64,000 nt of DNA from Rhizobium sophoriradicis (GTDB taxonomy: Bacteria > Pseudomonadota > Alphaproteobacteria > Rhizobiales > Rhizobiaceae). The DNA lies in the NCBI RefSeq assembly GCF_003939025.1, contig NZ_RQIH01000012.1, forward strand, positions 62,001-126,000, in the 5' to 3' direction. Shown here one piece after another: positions 26,051-35,467 of the stretch. Position 1 is the stretch's first letter. The number at the start of each line of letters is the position of its first letter. The notes beneath the pieces are model-generated. The model had not been told where the DNA came from and did no database searches. It worked only from the letters and a program-made list of their open reading frames with translations. Position numbers and translations under genes: made by a program.

Positions 26051-27472
26051 CTACGTCCGCCTCTTCTTGCCTTCGTACGGATTCTCAGCCGAACGGAAAT
26101 GGATGCGGATCGGCACGCTCGGCATGTCGAAATCGGCGCGCAGCCCATTGATCAGATAGCGCGTATAGGATTCCGGCAGCGCGTCGGAACGGGTGCAGGA
26201 GATCATGAAGGCCGGCGGGCGGGCCTTGACCTGGGTCATGTATTTCAGCTTGATGCGCCGGCCGGACACGGCCGGTGGCGGATGCTGGATCTGCTGCGTT
26301 TCCAGCCAGCGATTGAGCCGTGCCGTCGAGATGCGCTTGTTCCAAACCTTGTCCGTGTCGATGATCGACTGCATCAGCTTGTCCAGTCCCCAGCCGGTCT
26401 GGCCGGAGATCGGCACCGCGCGAATGCCGCGCGCCTGCGGCAGCAGACGGTCGGTCTTTTCGCGCAGGTCGGCAAGCACCGCCTGCCGGTCCTCGATCAT
26501 GTCCCACTTGTTGAAGGCGAGAACGGCGGCGCGCCCCTCGCGCAGCACGAGATCGACGATCTGCAGGTCCTGTTTCTCGAAGGGGATCGTCGCGTCGAAG
26601 ACGATAACGACCGTCTCGGCAAAACGGATGGCGCGCAGAGCATCGGCGACTGAAAGCTTCTCCAGCTTCTCGGTGACCCGGGCCTTACGGCGCATGCCTG
26701 CGGTGTCGAACATCTTGATGGTGCGGCCGCGCCAATCCCATTCAACCGAGATGGAGTCACGGGTGATGCCGGCCTCCGGCCCGGTCAACAGCCGGTCCTC
26801 GCCGAGGAAACGGTTGATCAGCGTCGACTTGCCCGCATTCGGCCGGCCGACGATCGCCACCCTGAGCGGCTTGGTGTCGTCATAGATCGGCTCTTCGTCC
26901 TCGCCGTCGGTCTCGTTTTCACCCGGCGGAATATCAACATCGGTAACCGCGACATCCTCTTTGGCATAGGCGCGGTCCTTGCCGATCGCCTCGACGATCG
27001 CGTCGCGCAGGTCGAGCATGCCCTCTCCGTGCTCGGCCGAAATCGGCGTCGGCTCGCCAAGCCCCAGTGTATAGGCGTCGTAGAAGCCGCTGTCGGAGCC
27101 GCGCGCTTCGGATTTATTGGCGACGAGCACCACCGGCTTGCCGCGCCGGCGCAACATTTCGGCAAGAGCGGTATCAACAGGCGTCAGCCCGTTCTTGGCA
27201 TCGACGACGAAAAGTGAAAGATCGGCCTCATCGATCGCCGCCTCCGTCTGGGCGCGCATCCGGCCCTGCAGACTTTCCTCGTCGGCCTCTTCGAGGCCGG
27301 CCGTATCGATGATGGTGAAGTTCAGGCCCATCAGCCGCGCTTCGCCCGGCCGACGGTCACGGGTCACGCCAGGCGTATCATCGACGAGCGCAAGCTTCTT
27401 GCCCACCAGGCGGTTGAAAAGCGTCGACTTGCCGACATTCGGACGACCGACGATGGCGACCGTGAAACTCAT
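26051..27472 (-). CDS. der: Ribosome-associated GTPase Der (EngA)
   Basis: This essential double GTPase acts in 50S ribosomal subunit maturation. The 473-residue protein has G1 of domain 1 as GRPNVGKST at 8-16 with DTPGVTRD following. An acidic linker lies near 180-200, then G1 of domain 2 is GRPNAGKST near 212 with DTAGMRRK. NKSE and NKWD motifs complete the two domains, and a C-terminal KH-like domain follows (RIKLKYMTQ region). The gene is complete. It lies 16 bp downstream of the TPR gene on the same strand and is likely co-transcribed with it. Confidence 0.96.
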   Translation of the reverse strand: MSFTVAIVGRPNVGKSTLFNRLVGKKLALVDDTPGVTRDRRPGEARLMGLNFTIIDTAGLEEADEESLQGRMRAQTEAAIDEADLSLFVVDAKNGLTPVDTALAEMLRRRGKPVVLVANKSEARGSDSGFYDAYTLGLGEPTPISAEHGEGMLDLRDAIVEAIGKDRAYAKEDVAVTDVDIPPGENETDGEDEEPIYDDTKPLRVAIVGRPNAGKSTLINRFLGEDRLLTGPEAGITRDSISVEWDWRGRTIKMFDTAGMRRKARVTEKLEKLSVADALRAIRFAETVVIVFDATIPFEKQDLQIVDLVLREGRAAVLAFNKWDMIEDRQAVLADLREKTDRLLPQARGIRAVPISGQTGWGLDKLMQSIIDTDKVWNKRISTARLNRWLETQQIQHPPPAVSGRRIKLKYMTQVKARPPAFMISCTRSDALPESYTRYLINGLRADFDMPSVPIRIHFRSAENPYEGKKRRT

Positions 27473-27488
27473 TCTTTTTCCTTAAAAC

Positions 27489-28172
27489 TCAGCCCTGCGC
27501 GGCGGGCGCCTTGCCGGATGCGGTAATGAGATCAAGCATCATCTGGGCGCGATTGGCAACAGGACGCGGGCTTTCGGCGTCGTCGACAATCGACTGGAAC
27601 CATTGCCGCGCCTGCGCCATGTTGCCGGCTTTATAGGAGGCCAGACCAAGCGCTTCACGCGCCGAATGGCGGAAGGCATTGCCCGGCACCGCCATTTCCT
27701 CAACCGCGGCCGAAACCTGCTCATAGGAGCCGTTCTCGATCAGCAGCCAGCCGGCACGCATCCTGGCGGCGTCGCGCACGGCGGCCGGCACACTATTGTC
27801 CTTGCCGATCTCGTTGAAGGCGGTGATCGCCGCGCCGGCGTCGCCCTTCTGCGCCTGGACGGTTGCGGCCCGCATGCGCGCCAGCACCGGATAGGCGCCA
27901 TGGCCTTCCTTCTCCAGCTTGCCGAGCGCGGCCAGCGCCTCATCGTTCTTGTTCTCGTCGGCAAGCTTCATCGCCGCCAGGAACTGATCGCCGGCGCCGG
28001 AGGAGCGGGTATCGTCCCAATATTCAAAGAGAACCTTGCCGGCGGTGCCGACGACGATCAGGACGGCAGCGACGATGATATAGCGGCCGAACCGGCGCCA
28101 GACGCCCTTCATCTGGTCGGACCGCAATTCCTCATTGACTTCACGGATGAAGCTGTCGTCGTTGAATGCCAT
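27489..28172 (-). CDS. YfgM-like TPR membrane protein
   Basis: This 227-residue protein has an N-terminal cytoplasmic stretch (SFIREVNEELRSDQMKGVWRR in two parts), one membrane segment at about residues 29-46, and a periplasmic tetratricopeptide-like region. That pattern matches the YfgM/COG4649-type ancillary translocon or periplasmic chaperone partner, which is often encoded upstream of the BamB-der pair. No bamB gene separates it from der here. The ATG at 28172 begins the conserved MAFNDDSF; an upstream start would add 16 unlikely residues. Confidence 0.82.
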   Translation of the reverse strand: MAFNDDSFIREVNEELRSDQMKGVWRRFGRYIIVAAVLIVVGTAGKVLFEYWDDTRSSGAGDQFLAAMKLADENKNDEALAALGKLEKEGHGAYPVLARMRAATVQAQKGDAGAAITAFNEIGKDNSVPAAVRDAARMRAGWLLIENGSYEQVSAAVEEMAVPGNAFRHSAREALGLASYKAGNMAQARQWFQSIVDDAESPRPVANRAQMMLDLITASGKAPAAQG

Positions 28173-28274
28173 TCTTATCTCCGGCCGCGGCAATACCCAT
28201 AGGCTGTGCGCTACGCACATGCCGGGCCTTCTACCCCATTTTGCCGCGGTTGTAAGGGGGATATGAAAGATTCG

Positions 28275-28859
28275 TTACATCACAAGCGGCGAAACGCCGA
28301 TCAACCATTCGTGCAGCTTCCAGATGATCAGCGCCCAGGCAACGACGCCGATGAAAACACCATAGAGATCGTATTTGGCCGAGACGAAGGGGCCCAGCGT
28401 GATCTCGCCTGCGCGCTCGCGCCGCTTCAGGGAGATGCGCAGGATGACGCCCCAGGCGAGAAAAGCGGCAAACAGCAGGACGGACGATGTCTCGCCATTG
28501 GCGAGCAGATGCGCCAGCGCCCAGATCTTGACCGACAGAACCATCGGATGTTTCGTTTTGGTGGCAATATGCCCCGCCGGCAGCAGCGAGGCGACGAGAC
28601 AGATCATCGCGATCAGCATCAGCGTGATCGCGATATGCGCCGTCCAAACCGGCGGGTTGTAAAGCATGCCGGTTACCGTGCGCGCCTGCCCGAACCCGTA
28701 GATCAAGAGGATCAGCGTGGCGAGACTCGCGATCGAATAAGCGGCCCGCCAACCCTTCTCGCCGAGGCTTGCGATCATCGACTGGCGAAAGCCCGGTGCC
28801 ACCACCCGCACCAGATGCACGCCGAGGAAAAGTATGATGCCGATGATAAGCAATGTCAT
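28275..28859 (-). CDS. NnrU family membrane protein
   Basis: This is a 194-residue multi-pass inner-membrane protein with about six hydrophobic segments. HLVRVVAPGFRQSM near residue 15, NPPVWTAHIAITLM near 68 and the GHIATKTKHPMVLSVKIWALAHLLANG region (in parts) near 97-122 are typical of NnrU. NnrU was named from denitrification clusters, but the family is widespread and distantly related to isoprenylcysteine methyltransferase-like membrane enzymes. No nitric oxide reductase genes are nearby, so a link to denitrification is not supported here. Confidence 0.85.
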   Translation of the reverse strand: MTLLIIGIILFLGVHLVRVVAPGFRQSMIASLGEKGWRAAYSIASLATLILLIYGFGQARTVTGMLYNPPVWTAHIAITLMLIAMICLVASLLPAGHIATKTKHPMVLSVKIWALAHLLANGETSSVLLFAAFLAWGVILRISLKRRERAGEITLGPFVSAKYDLYGVFIGVVAWALIIWKLHEWLIGVSPLVM

Positions 28860-28981
28860 TGCGGGTCCCTTCCGTGCAGTTTGTCATGGCTTAGCGGCTG
28901 ACGGGAAAAAATACCAGTTGAGACCGCAGCTTCGCCGCAATTCTATCCGAGGGAAACCGCGATCAAATTGTCGCGGTGTCC

Positions 28982-29971
28982 ATGTCCCGTCTTCTCCTCT
29001 CCACCTGCCTGACGGCTTCGTTCCTCCTCCCTGTTATCGCCGAGGCGGCTGACCGGCCGAAACAGCTCGTCATCATTTCCTTCGATGGCGCCCACGACAA
29101 TGCGCTCTGGCTGAAAAGCCGCGAGATGGCGGCGAGAAATGGCGCCCATTTCACCTATTTCCTCTCCTGCACCTTCCTGATGAACGAGGCGGCGAAGAAG
29201 GCCTACCAGGGGCCCCACCAGAAACGCGGCAAATCGAATGTCGGCTTCGCCCAGAGCGACGACGAGATCCGCGAGCGCCTCGGCAATATCTGGCACGCCC
29301 ATCTCGAGGGTCACGACATATCCAGCCATGCCTGCGGTCATTTCGACGGCCGCCTCTGGAGCGAGTCCGACTGGTCGGCCGAATATGCGACCTTTCATGC
29401 AACTCTGAAGAACGCCTGGAAGAGCGTCGACCTCGACGAGCCGGCCGGCTGGCAGGACCTTGTCGATCACGGCATCAAAGGCTTTCGCGCCCCCTATCTC
29501 TCGGCAACGGCAGGCGCCGATATGATCGCCGCCGAAAAGAAGGCCGGCTTCACTTACGATGCAAGCCTCGTCACCAAAGGTCCGGCCATGCCAGTCGAAG
29601 AAGACGGCATCATCCGCTTCGGCCTGCCGCTGATCCCCGAAGGCCCGAGCGAGAAGCCGATCATCGGCATGGACTACAATCTCTTCGTGCGGCACTCGAA
29701 GGGCGAGGAAGACAGCGCGGATTCGAAGGAATTCGAGGATCGCGCCTATTCAGCCTTCTCCCAGGCCTTCGACCGCCAGTACAACGGCAACCGCATCCCC
29801 CTTCAGCTCGGCTTCCACTTCGTTGAAATGAACGGCGGCGCCTACTGGCGCGCGCTGGACCGTCTGGTCAGCGACGTCTGCCACCGCGCGGACGTTGCCT
29901 GCGTCAGCTATTCCGAAGCGATCCCGATGATCGAGGCGCGAGGGAAACTGCAGCAGACGTCGGGTTTGTGA
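28982..29971 (+). CDS. Exported polysaccharide deacetylase-like protein
   Basis: This is a protein of about 329 residues with a signal peptide (cleavage after AEA near residue 22). NodB-homology elements are recognisable: IISFDGAHDN near residue 33, an HxxxH-like SSHACGHFDG near 116 and GFRAPYLS near 165. This fits carbohydrate esterase family 4 acting on an envelope or extracellular polysaccharide. The motif order is normal, but the first motif has DG rather than DD, as in some divergent members. A GTG at 28976 is an alternative start. The substrate is unknown. Confidence 0.72.
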   Translation: MSRLLLSTCLTASFLLPVIAEAADRPKQLVIISFDGAHDNALWLKSREMAARNGAHFTYFLSCTFLMNEAAKKAYQGPHQKRGKSNVGFAQSDDEIRERLGNIWHAHLEGHDISSHACGHFDGRLWSESDWSAEYATFHATLKNAWKSVDLDEPAGWQDLVDHGIKGFRAPYLSATAGADMIAAEKKAGFTYDASLVTKGPAMPVEEDGIIRFGLPLIPEGPSEKPIIGMDYNLFVRHSKGEEDSADSKEFEDRAYSAFSQAFDRQYNGNRIPLQLGFHFVEMNGGAYWRALDRLVSDVCHRADVACVSYSEAIPMIEARGKLQQTSGL

Positions 29972-30012
29972 CCGACGCGTTTATATTACCGGGACGGCGT
30001 TCCCTGCCGCCG

Positions 30013-30126
30013 CCTCATCCGGCCCTTCGGGCCACCTTCTCCCCGCTCGGGAGAAGAGAAAGGCGTGGCGAGGTCGCGGTTTCCCCTTCTCACCAGCGGG
30101 AAGAAGGTGCCCGTTAGGGCGCATGA
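30013..30126. repeat. Degenerate palindromic intergenic repeat
   Basis: The left arm (CTCATCCGGCCCTTCGGGCC from 30014) and the right arm ending near 30126 are imperfect inverted repeats of about 45 nt, with internal GGGAGAAG-type hairpins. It belongs to the same family as the elements at 43648 and 46623 but has diverged. It separates the convergent deacetylase-like and bacA genes. Confidence 0.7.
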
Positions 30127-30185
30127 GCGAGCCGCACGGCACAGCGGGCATTCAAGCCACGACCCCACCCGTCTAGCCTCACCCA

Positions 30186-31451
30186 TCAGCCATCAACATG
30201 AACAACGCCAGTTTCCCGCTCCAGATAATGCTGGTCGATCGCCGGCAGAGGTTCGTCGTCGATAGCAGCCTCGAAGGCCTTGAGGCGCTTGTGGATGGAG
30301 AGTAGTTCGATGATCGTCGTCCAGGAGTTCACCAGATACTGGAACGAGTTGCTGACCTGGCCGAAGGCGGTCGAGATCTGCTGGAAAATGCCGTAGGTGA
30401 TCGTGCCAGCAACGATCGTCGGGACCAGCATGAAGACCACGAAAAGCGCGTCAGCCTGAATGTAGAAATAGCGGGCGACGTTGAAATACATGTAGTGGAA
30501 ATACATGCGGAAATAGTTTCGCCGAACATTGTTGAAGAGCTCCCTGACCGTCAGCGGTTGCGCCCTCTCCGCATGATCCTCGCCGTAGACGAGTTCCTTA
30601 CGATAGGCGGCTTCGACGCGTTGATTCCGGAAGTTCAGGCCCGGCAGCTTGATACCGGCAACCGCCAGGAGCAGCGTGCCGAATGCCGACCAGAAGAGCG
30701 CCAGCCAGAAGAGCGAATTTGCTAGAGGGCCGATGACCGGCAGTTCGGTCACGTAGTGCGAGAGGGCCAGAAGAATCGGAAGAAAGACAACGAGCGTCAT
30801 CACTGAGTTGATGAGGCTGATGCCGAGACCTTCGAGCGTGCTCGAAAAGCGCATCGTATCTTCCTGAACGCGCTGCGAGGCGCCTTCAATGTGACGCAGC
30901 TTTTCCCATTTCGACATGTAGAAGTCGTTCATCGCCGCGCGCCAGCGGAAGATGTAGTGGCTCGTAAAGAAGTCGGTCATGATCGACACGAACATGCTGA
31001 GGAATGCGATCTGACAGAAGACCCACATCAGGCTGTAAAAATTATCGACAGAAATGCCCGGCTGCTTCGACAACGCGTTCTGGAGAAGATCGCCGAAGGG
31101 CCGGCGCCAGTTGTTGATCACGACCGTGATCTGGACGCCGAAATAGGTAACGAAAATGATGAGCGCCGACCCCCAGATCGACCACAGCTTCCAAGGATGG
31201 TTTCGCGCTATCAGATGCCATGCGCCACAGAAGATCACCGCCGAGAGGAAGAAATAGCTGTAGAACCAGACATTCTCGGGCAGCAGGAAGAAAGAAAGGT
31301 CAATCGGCTGCTGCTCTTCCGCAACCGGCACAAAGCCGAGCGACGCGCCAAGGCCGGATGCGAAAAAATACCAGCCGAAGATTGAAATCAGCGTCCACAC
31401 GACAAGCGAAATGAAGAAAGGTTTCGGCTGGGGAAAAAAGGAATGAAACAC
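30186..31451 (-). CDS. bacA: BacA/SbmA family peptide transporter
   Basis: This inner-membrane protein imports certain antimicrobial peptides and affects lipid A very-long-chain fatty acids. In galegoid-legume symbioses BacA protects bacteroids from plant NCR peptides. The family signatures are strong: WRAAMNDFYMSKW near residue 165, RHIEGASQRVQEDTMRFS and FYIQADALFVVFMLVPTIV. The GTG at 31451 gives VFHSFFPQPKPFF, matching the usual BacA N-terminus and a 421-residue product; the longer frame upstream lacks homology. AGGAAAG precedes it. Confidence 0.92.
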   Translation of the reverse strand: MFHSFFPQPKPFFISLVVWTLISIFGWYFFASGLGASLGFVPVAEEQQPIDLSFFLLPENVWFYSYFFLSAVIFCGAWHLIARNHPWKLWSIWGSALIIFVTYFGVQITVVINNWRRPFGDLLQNALSKQPGISVDNFYSLMWVFCQIAFLSMFVSIMTDFFTSHYIFRWRAAMNDFYMSKWEKLRHIEGASQRVQEDTMRFSSTLEGLGISLINSVMTLVVFLPILLALSHYVTELPVIGPLANSLFWLALFWSAFGTLLLAVAGIKLPGLNFRNQRVEAAYRKELVYGEDHAERAQPLTVRELFNNVRRNYFRMYFHYMYFNVARYFYIQADALFVVFMLVPTIVAGTITYGIFQQISTAFGQVSNSFQYLVNSWTTIIELLSIHKRLKAFEAAIDDEPLPAIDQHYLERETGVVHVDG

Positions 31452-31576
31452 GGGGGGCTTTGCTTTCCTGAACTGGGAGTCTCGGGAGTGTCGTCGAACA
31501 CTGATTGTGCCGGAAACTAAGGCAGTTCGAAGGAAGCAGCAATGGCTTCGACCCATTGTTACGCAGATGTAATGGG

Positions 31577-32761
31577 TTAAGCGATTTTCCTGATGACCGG
31601 CATCACCAGCGCCGCACAGACCAGAAGTGCAGCGGCGGCGATCACCGTCGGGACGGTGAAACTGCCTGAGCGTTCGGCAATCCAGCCGGCAACAACAGGC
31701 CCGACGATCTGGCCGAGCCCGAAGGCGGCGGTCATCATCGCCAGAATTCGCCGCGGGCTTTCCGGTGAAAGCTTGCGGCCGATCTGCAGCCCGTAAGCGG
31801 TGATCGCCAGGAAGGTCGCGCCGAACAGCGCGCCGCCGATCAGTGGTGCGACCGAAGGCGGCAGCGCCACGGTCGCAAGCACACCGGCCGCTTCAATCAC
31901 AAGCGCCGCGATATAGACGCCGCCAAGCCCGAGTGGCCTCACCAGCGGCTTCCAGGCAAACAGCGCCACCGCCGCCGTCAAGCCGGCGATGAACCAGCAG
32001 AGGAATTCAACGAAGGCTCCCGTTGCCGAGAGTCGGGCGATGGTGACGAGGAAGGTCGCCGTGATGACATAGCCGAATCCGAACAGGCCGTAGGACAGGG
32101 TCACCAGTACCATCGGCCGGCTCCAGTTGAGCGCCGGCTCCCTGCCTGCGCGCGCCGATTGCGCCGGTGCCGCGGGCAACAGCAGGAAAACGACGACCAG
32201 GCTGATTGCACAATAGATTGCCCCGCCGATCCAGTCGGCGCGCCAGCCGCCCGGCCCGTCGTGAAAGCCGAGGCCGACCAAAAGCACCATTACCGAGGAC
32301 AGCGCGATCCCCGCCCCCGGCCCGCCGAAATGCGCCGCCTGCACATGGTCGTTACCGGCCGCCGCCCCGTGACTGAGCACGATCGACGAGGTGAAAACCA
32401 TGGCAAAGGCGCTGGCGAGGCCGGCGAGAAAGCGGATGACGGCGAAGACCGCGACGGAATCGGTGGTGGCCATGGCGGCAAGCAGGATTGCGGTGGCAAG
32501 CAGCGCCGAGAGCGCCACCAGCCGCTCGCGCCCCGCCGCCCAACCATAGGCCGCAAGCACGGCGCCGACGAGATAACCGACGAAATTCGCCGAAGCGATG
32601 AAGCCTGCATCCGCTGCCGAAAGCGGCACGCCGCTCATCATCCCGGGCAAGATCGGCGTGTAGGAGAAGCGCCCGAAGCCCATGGCCGCCGCCATCGCAA
32701 CAGCGCCGGCAACGGCGGTGGCAACGAGGTTCGGCTGGGAGCGAGGCGGGCGGGAGAGCAT
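31577..32761 (-). CDS. MFS transporter, YbfB/YjiJ family
   Basis: This is a 394-residue major facilitator protein with about 12 hydrophobic segments. The N-terminal AMGFGRFSYTPILPGM motif and GFIASANFVGYLVGA are hallmarks of the YbfB/YjiJ (COG2814/DUF1228) branch, whose substrates are mostly unknown. I chose the ATG at 32761; an upstream GTG at 32791 adds ten residues. It lies 125 bp upstream of bacA on the same strand and may be co-transcribed with it. Confidence 0.85.
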   Translation of the reverse strand: MLSRPPRSQPNLVATAVAGAVAMAAAMGFGRFSYTPILPGMMSGVPLSAADAGFIASANFVGYLVGAVLAAYGWAAGRERLVALSALLATAILLAAMATTDSVAVFAVIRFLAGLASAFAMVFTSSIVLSHGAAAGNDHVQAAHFGGPGAGIALSSVMVLLVGLGFHDGPGGWRADWIGGAIYCAISLVVVFLLLPAAPAQSARAGREPALNWSRPMVLVTLSYGLFGFGYVITATFLVTIARLSATGAFVEFLCWFIAGLTAAVALFAWKPLVRPLGLGGVYIAALVIEAAGVLATVALPPSVAPLIGGALFGATFLAITAYGLQIGRKLSPESPRRILAMMTAAFGLGQIVGPVVAGWIAERSGSFTVPTVIAAAALLVCAALVMPVIRKIA

Positions 32762-32868
32762 GCAGCGCTTATCGCGCCGCAGTCGCTGCACCGCAAACGA
32801 CTATTTCTGATCGATCGATCAATTTCCGGAAAGCTAAATAAATCGACCGCTTCCCTAGCTCACCGCAC

Positions 32869-34390
32869 TCAGTCGATCTCGGCCAGGGGCGAAACTGCTG
32901 GTGCATTCAGGACCGTTCCATCCACCGCGAAGTGCGATCCGTGGCATGGACAGTCCCAGCACCGTTCCAGGGAGTTCCAGTGCACGTGGCAGCCGACATG
33001 CGTGCATGCGGCAGATCGCCTGTGCAGCGTGCCATCGTCGCTGCGGAACGCCGCGATCTTGGTCATTCCTTTGCGGACGATAGCACCTTCTCCCGGTCGC
33101 AGCCGATCGACAGACTCGACTTCGCCGGGCGCGACATACTCGGCGAAATTCTTGATCATTGTCGCGTTCTCGGCAAGGTAATTGCCGACGGCGCTCACCG
33201 TCTTCCGGGACGGCTCGTAAAGTTCCCGCCAGGGACTGTCGCCGCCGAGAATGGCCTCGGAGATCAGGAGTGAGGCCACCACGCCGTGGGTCATGCCCTC
33301 GCCGGAATCTCCGGTGACCACAAATAGCCGTTCGTTGCCGGGATTGCGGCCGATGAAGGCGGCATAGTCGATTGTCTCCATAACCTGCCCGGACCATCGG
33401 TGGGTTTCGGCCCCGAGATCGGGCACCAGTCCTCTGATCCAGGATGTCAAAGCGGCGAAGCGATCGTCAGCGTTGTCGGCGGTGCCCGTCTTGTGGTCCT
33501 CGCCGCCGACGATAAGGAAATCGCTCTCGTCATCGCCGGGATGAAGGCGGACATAGTGGTAGGGGTCCTCGGTGTCCCAGTAGAGACCATCCGGTACGAT
33601 GCCGCGCGCAATCTCGAACGCCATTGCGTAGGTTCGATAGGGCGCCTGCTTGGTAATGGAGTGCGACCCTATCGTTGATTGGCGAGTTGGTCGCCACGAT
33701 GGCCCACCTGGCGGTCACGGTGAGGCCGGAGTTCGTTCCCACGCGCACCCCGCTGTCGGATTCCTCAACCTTATCGACGATCGTCTCGCTGTAGAGGGTG
33801 CCGCCGCGCGCCCGAATTCCGGCCGCCAGACCGCCAAGATATTTGAGCGGATGGAATGTCGCCTGATCCGGATAACGCAGGGCGGGCGTGTCCGCATGCC
33901 CGGAAAGCGGCAACCCCGCGACTTCCTCGACCGCGATGCCTATCTTCAGGCCCGCCTCGAGCTCACGCCGGAGATCGGCTTCCTCCCCTCCAGCGGCGGG
34001 AAAGAGAAAGCCGTCGAGCCGACGGAAGTCGCAGGCTATGTGTTCCGCGGCCTGGATCGCCTCGATGCGGGCGATCGCCGCCGAGTGGCTCTGAAAATAG
34101 AGCCGCGCCAGCTCCTCGCCACGCAAGCCGATGAGTTCCGAAAAGTAGTCGTCGCATACCGACGCAAGGTGTGCAGTTGTGCGGGCCGTCATGCCGCCGC
34201 CGATCCGGCCTCGGTCGAGGACTGCAACCTTTTGCCCCGCGGCAGCCAGCTCGTACGCGATCGACATGCCTGCAATTCCAGATCCGACTATGACGACGTC
34301 GAAGTCTTCGTTGCGGGCGAGAGGCGCTGCGTCGGGCGCGACCTCGATGCCTGACCAGAGAGACACGGTCCGTTCGTCGCTCGCATTCAT
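32869..34390 (-). pseudogene. FAD-dependent oxidoreductase with C-terminal Rieske domain, frameshifted
   Basis: Two overlapping frames (34390 to 33530, and 33624 to 32869) encode one protein of about 506 residues split by a single extra base. The first has the FAD motif VVIVGSGIAGMSIAYELA near residue 31 and reads correctly to RVALH. The reading then needs the second frame, beginning TKQAPYRTYAMAFEIARG. The extra base is an A at 33655/33656 on the plus strand. The second part has the Rieske ligands CTHVGCH and CDCPCHGSHF. Without the shift it would be a DadA-like oxidoreductase with a [2Fe-2S] centre. A sequencing error remains possible. Confidence 0.85.
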
Positions 34391-34669
34391 GGCGGAGTTT
34401 CTCCTAGTCCTATCCGCGGTAAATGGGCGGATGAACCGAATGTTCCGGGCGGAGCCTCAGACCCGGCAGGAGCCAGGGACTCCACGATTATTTTAGCATT
34501 CTATAATATACCGTTGAGAGTTGTTGTCATTGACGCAAATCGAGTGCTCATGCCGAATACGTCGGCTGCTATGCTCTCAGGGCACCGCAGTTCTTTTCCG
34601 AAAAAGGCGACCTCACCAAGTATTTGAAGTCGCTCCAACCAACTCCATGCGTGACGGCAGTGTGGTTTC

Positions 34670-35428
34670 CTACGCCCGCCCGTCCGGCAAGGTCAAAATC
34701 ACCGGTCCGTTCCGCGTCGCTACCACCGTGTGCTCATATTGCACGGTCGGCGCCTTCGGATCGGCATAGAGGGTCCATGCATCGTCGCCGCCCTCGGCCC
34801 ATGTCGCGCCGAGCGAAAGGAACGGCTCGACCGTAAAGACGAGACCGTCCGTCATGACGCGCTTTTCCGAAGGGTCCGGCCAGGTGGAGAGCTCGGCCGG
34901 CTCCTCGTGCAGCGAACGGCCGACGCCGTGGCTCGCCAGATTGGCAACCAGCGTATAGCGGTTCCTCTGGGCGAAAGCGCCGACGGCGGTGCCGATCTTT
35001 CCCAGCGGCTCACCCGATTTCACCTGGTTGAGCCCGACCCAGAGCGCCCGCCTGCCGTCGCGGCACAGCCGTTCGATCTTCGGCTTGACCGGCGGCATCG
35101 CAAAGGAAGCGCCGGTATCGGCGAAGAAGCCATCCTTCTCAGCCGAGACGTCGATATTGATCAGGTCGCCGGCCTGGATGACGCGTGGCCCTGGAATACC
35201 GTGGGCGATTTCTTCGTTGATGCTGATGCAGGTGGCGCCAGGAAACTGGTAGCAGAATTCCGGCGCCGAGCGCGCGCCGGCATCCTCAAGCACCTTGCGG
35301 CCGATCCGGTCGAGCTCCAGCGTCGTCATGCCTGGTTCCATCGCTGCCGCCATCACCTGGATGGCGTTGGCGCAGATCCGGCCGATCTCCTTGAGCTTTG
35401 TCAGTTCATCGTCGTTTGCGATAACCAT
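34670..35428 (-). CDS. map: Methionine aminopeptidase, type I
   Basis: This enzyme removes the N-terminal Met from new proteins. The 252-residue protein has all five metal ligands in order: Asp in INIDV, Asp in ADTGASF, His in SHGVGRSLHEEP, Glu in FTVEPF and Glu in QYEHTVV. A substrate His sits in NEEIAHGIPG. The ATG at 35428 starts the conserved helix. Rhizobia often carry more than one map gene, so this may not be the only copy. It follows the luciferase-like gene on the same strand. Confidence 0.93.
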   Translation of the reverse strand: MVIANDDELTKLKEIGRICANAIQVMAAAMEPGMTTLELDRIGRKVLEDAGARSAPEFCYQFPGATCISINEEIAHGIPGPRVIQAGDLINIDVSAEKDGFFADTGASFAMPPVKPKIERLCRDGRRALWVGLNQVKSGEPLGKIGTAVGAFAQRNRYTLVANLASHGVGRSLHEEPAELSTWPDPSEKRVMTDGLVFTVEPFLSLGATWAEGGDDAWTLYADPKAPTVQYEHTVVATRNGPVILTLPDGRA

Positions 35429-35467
35429 TCGTCTCTTCCGGCCTTGCGCGGGCGCGGCGCGGCCGCC

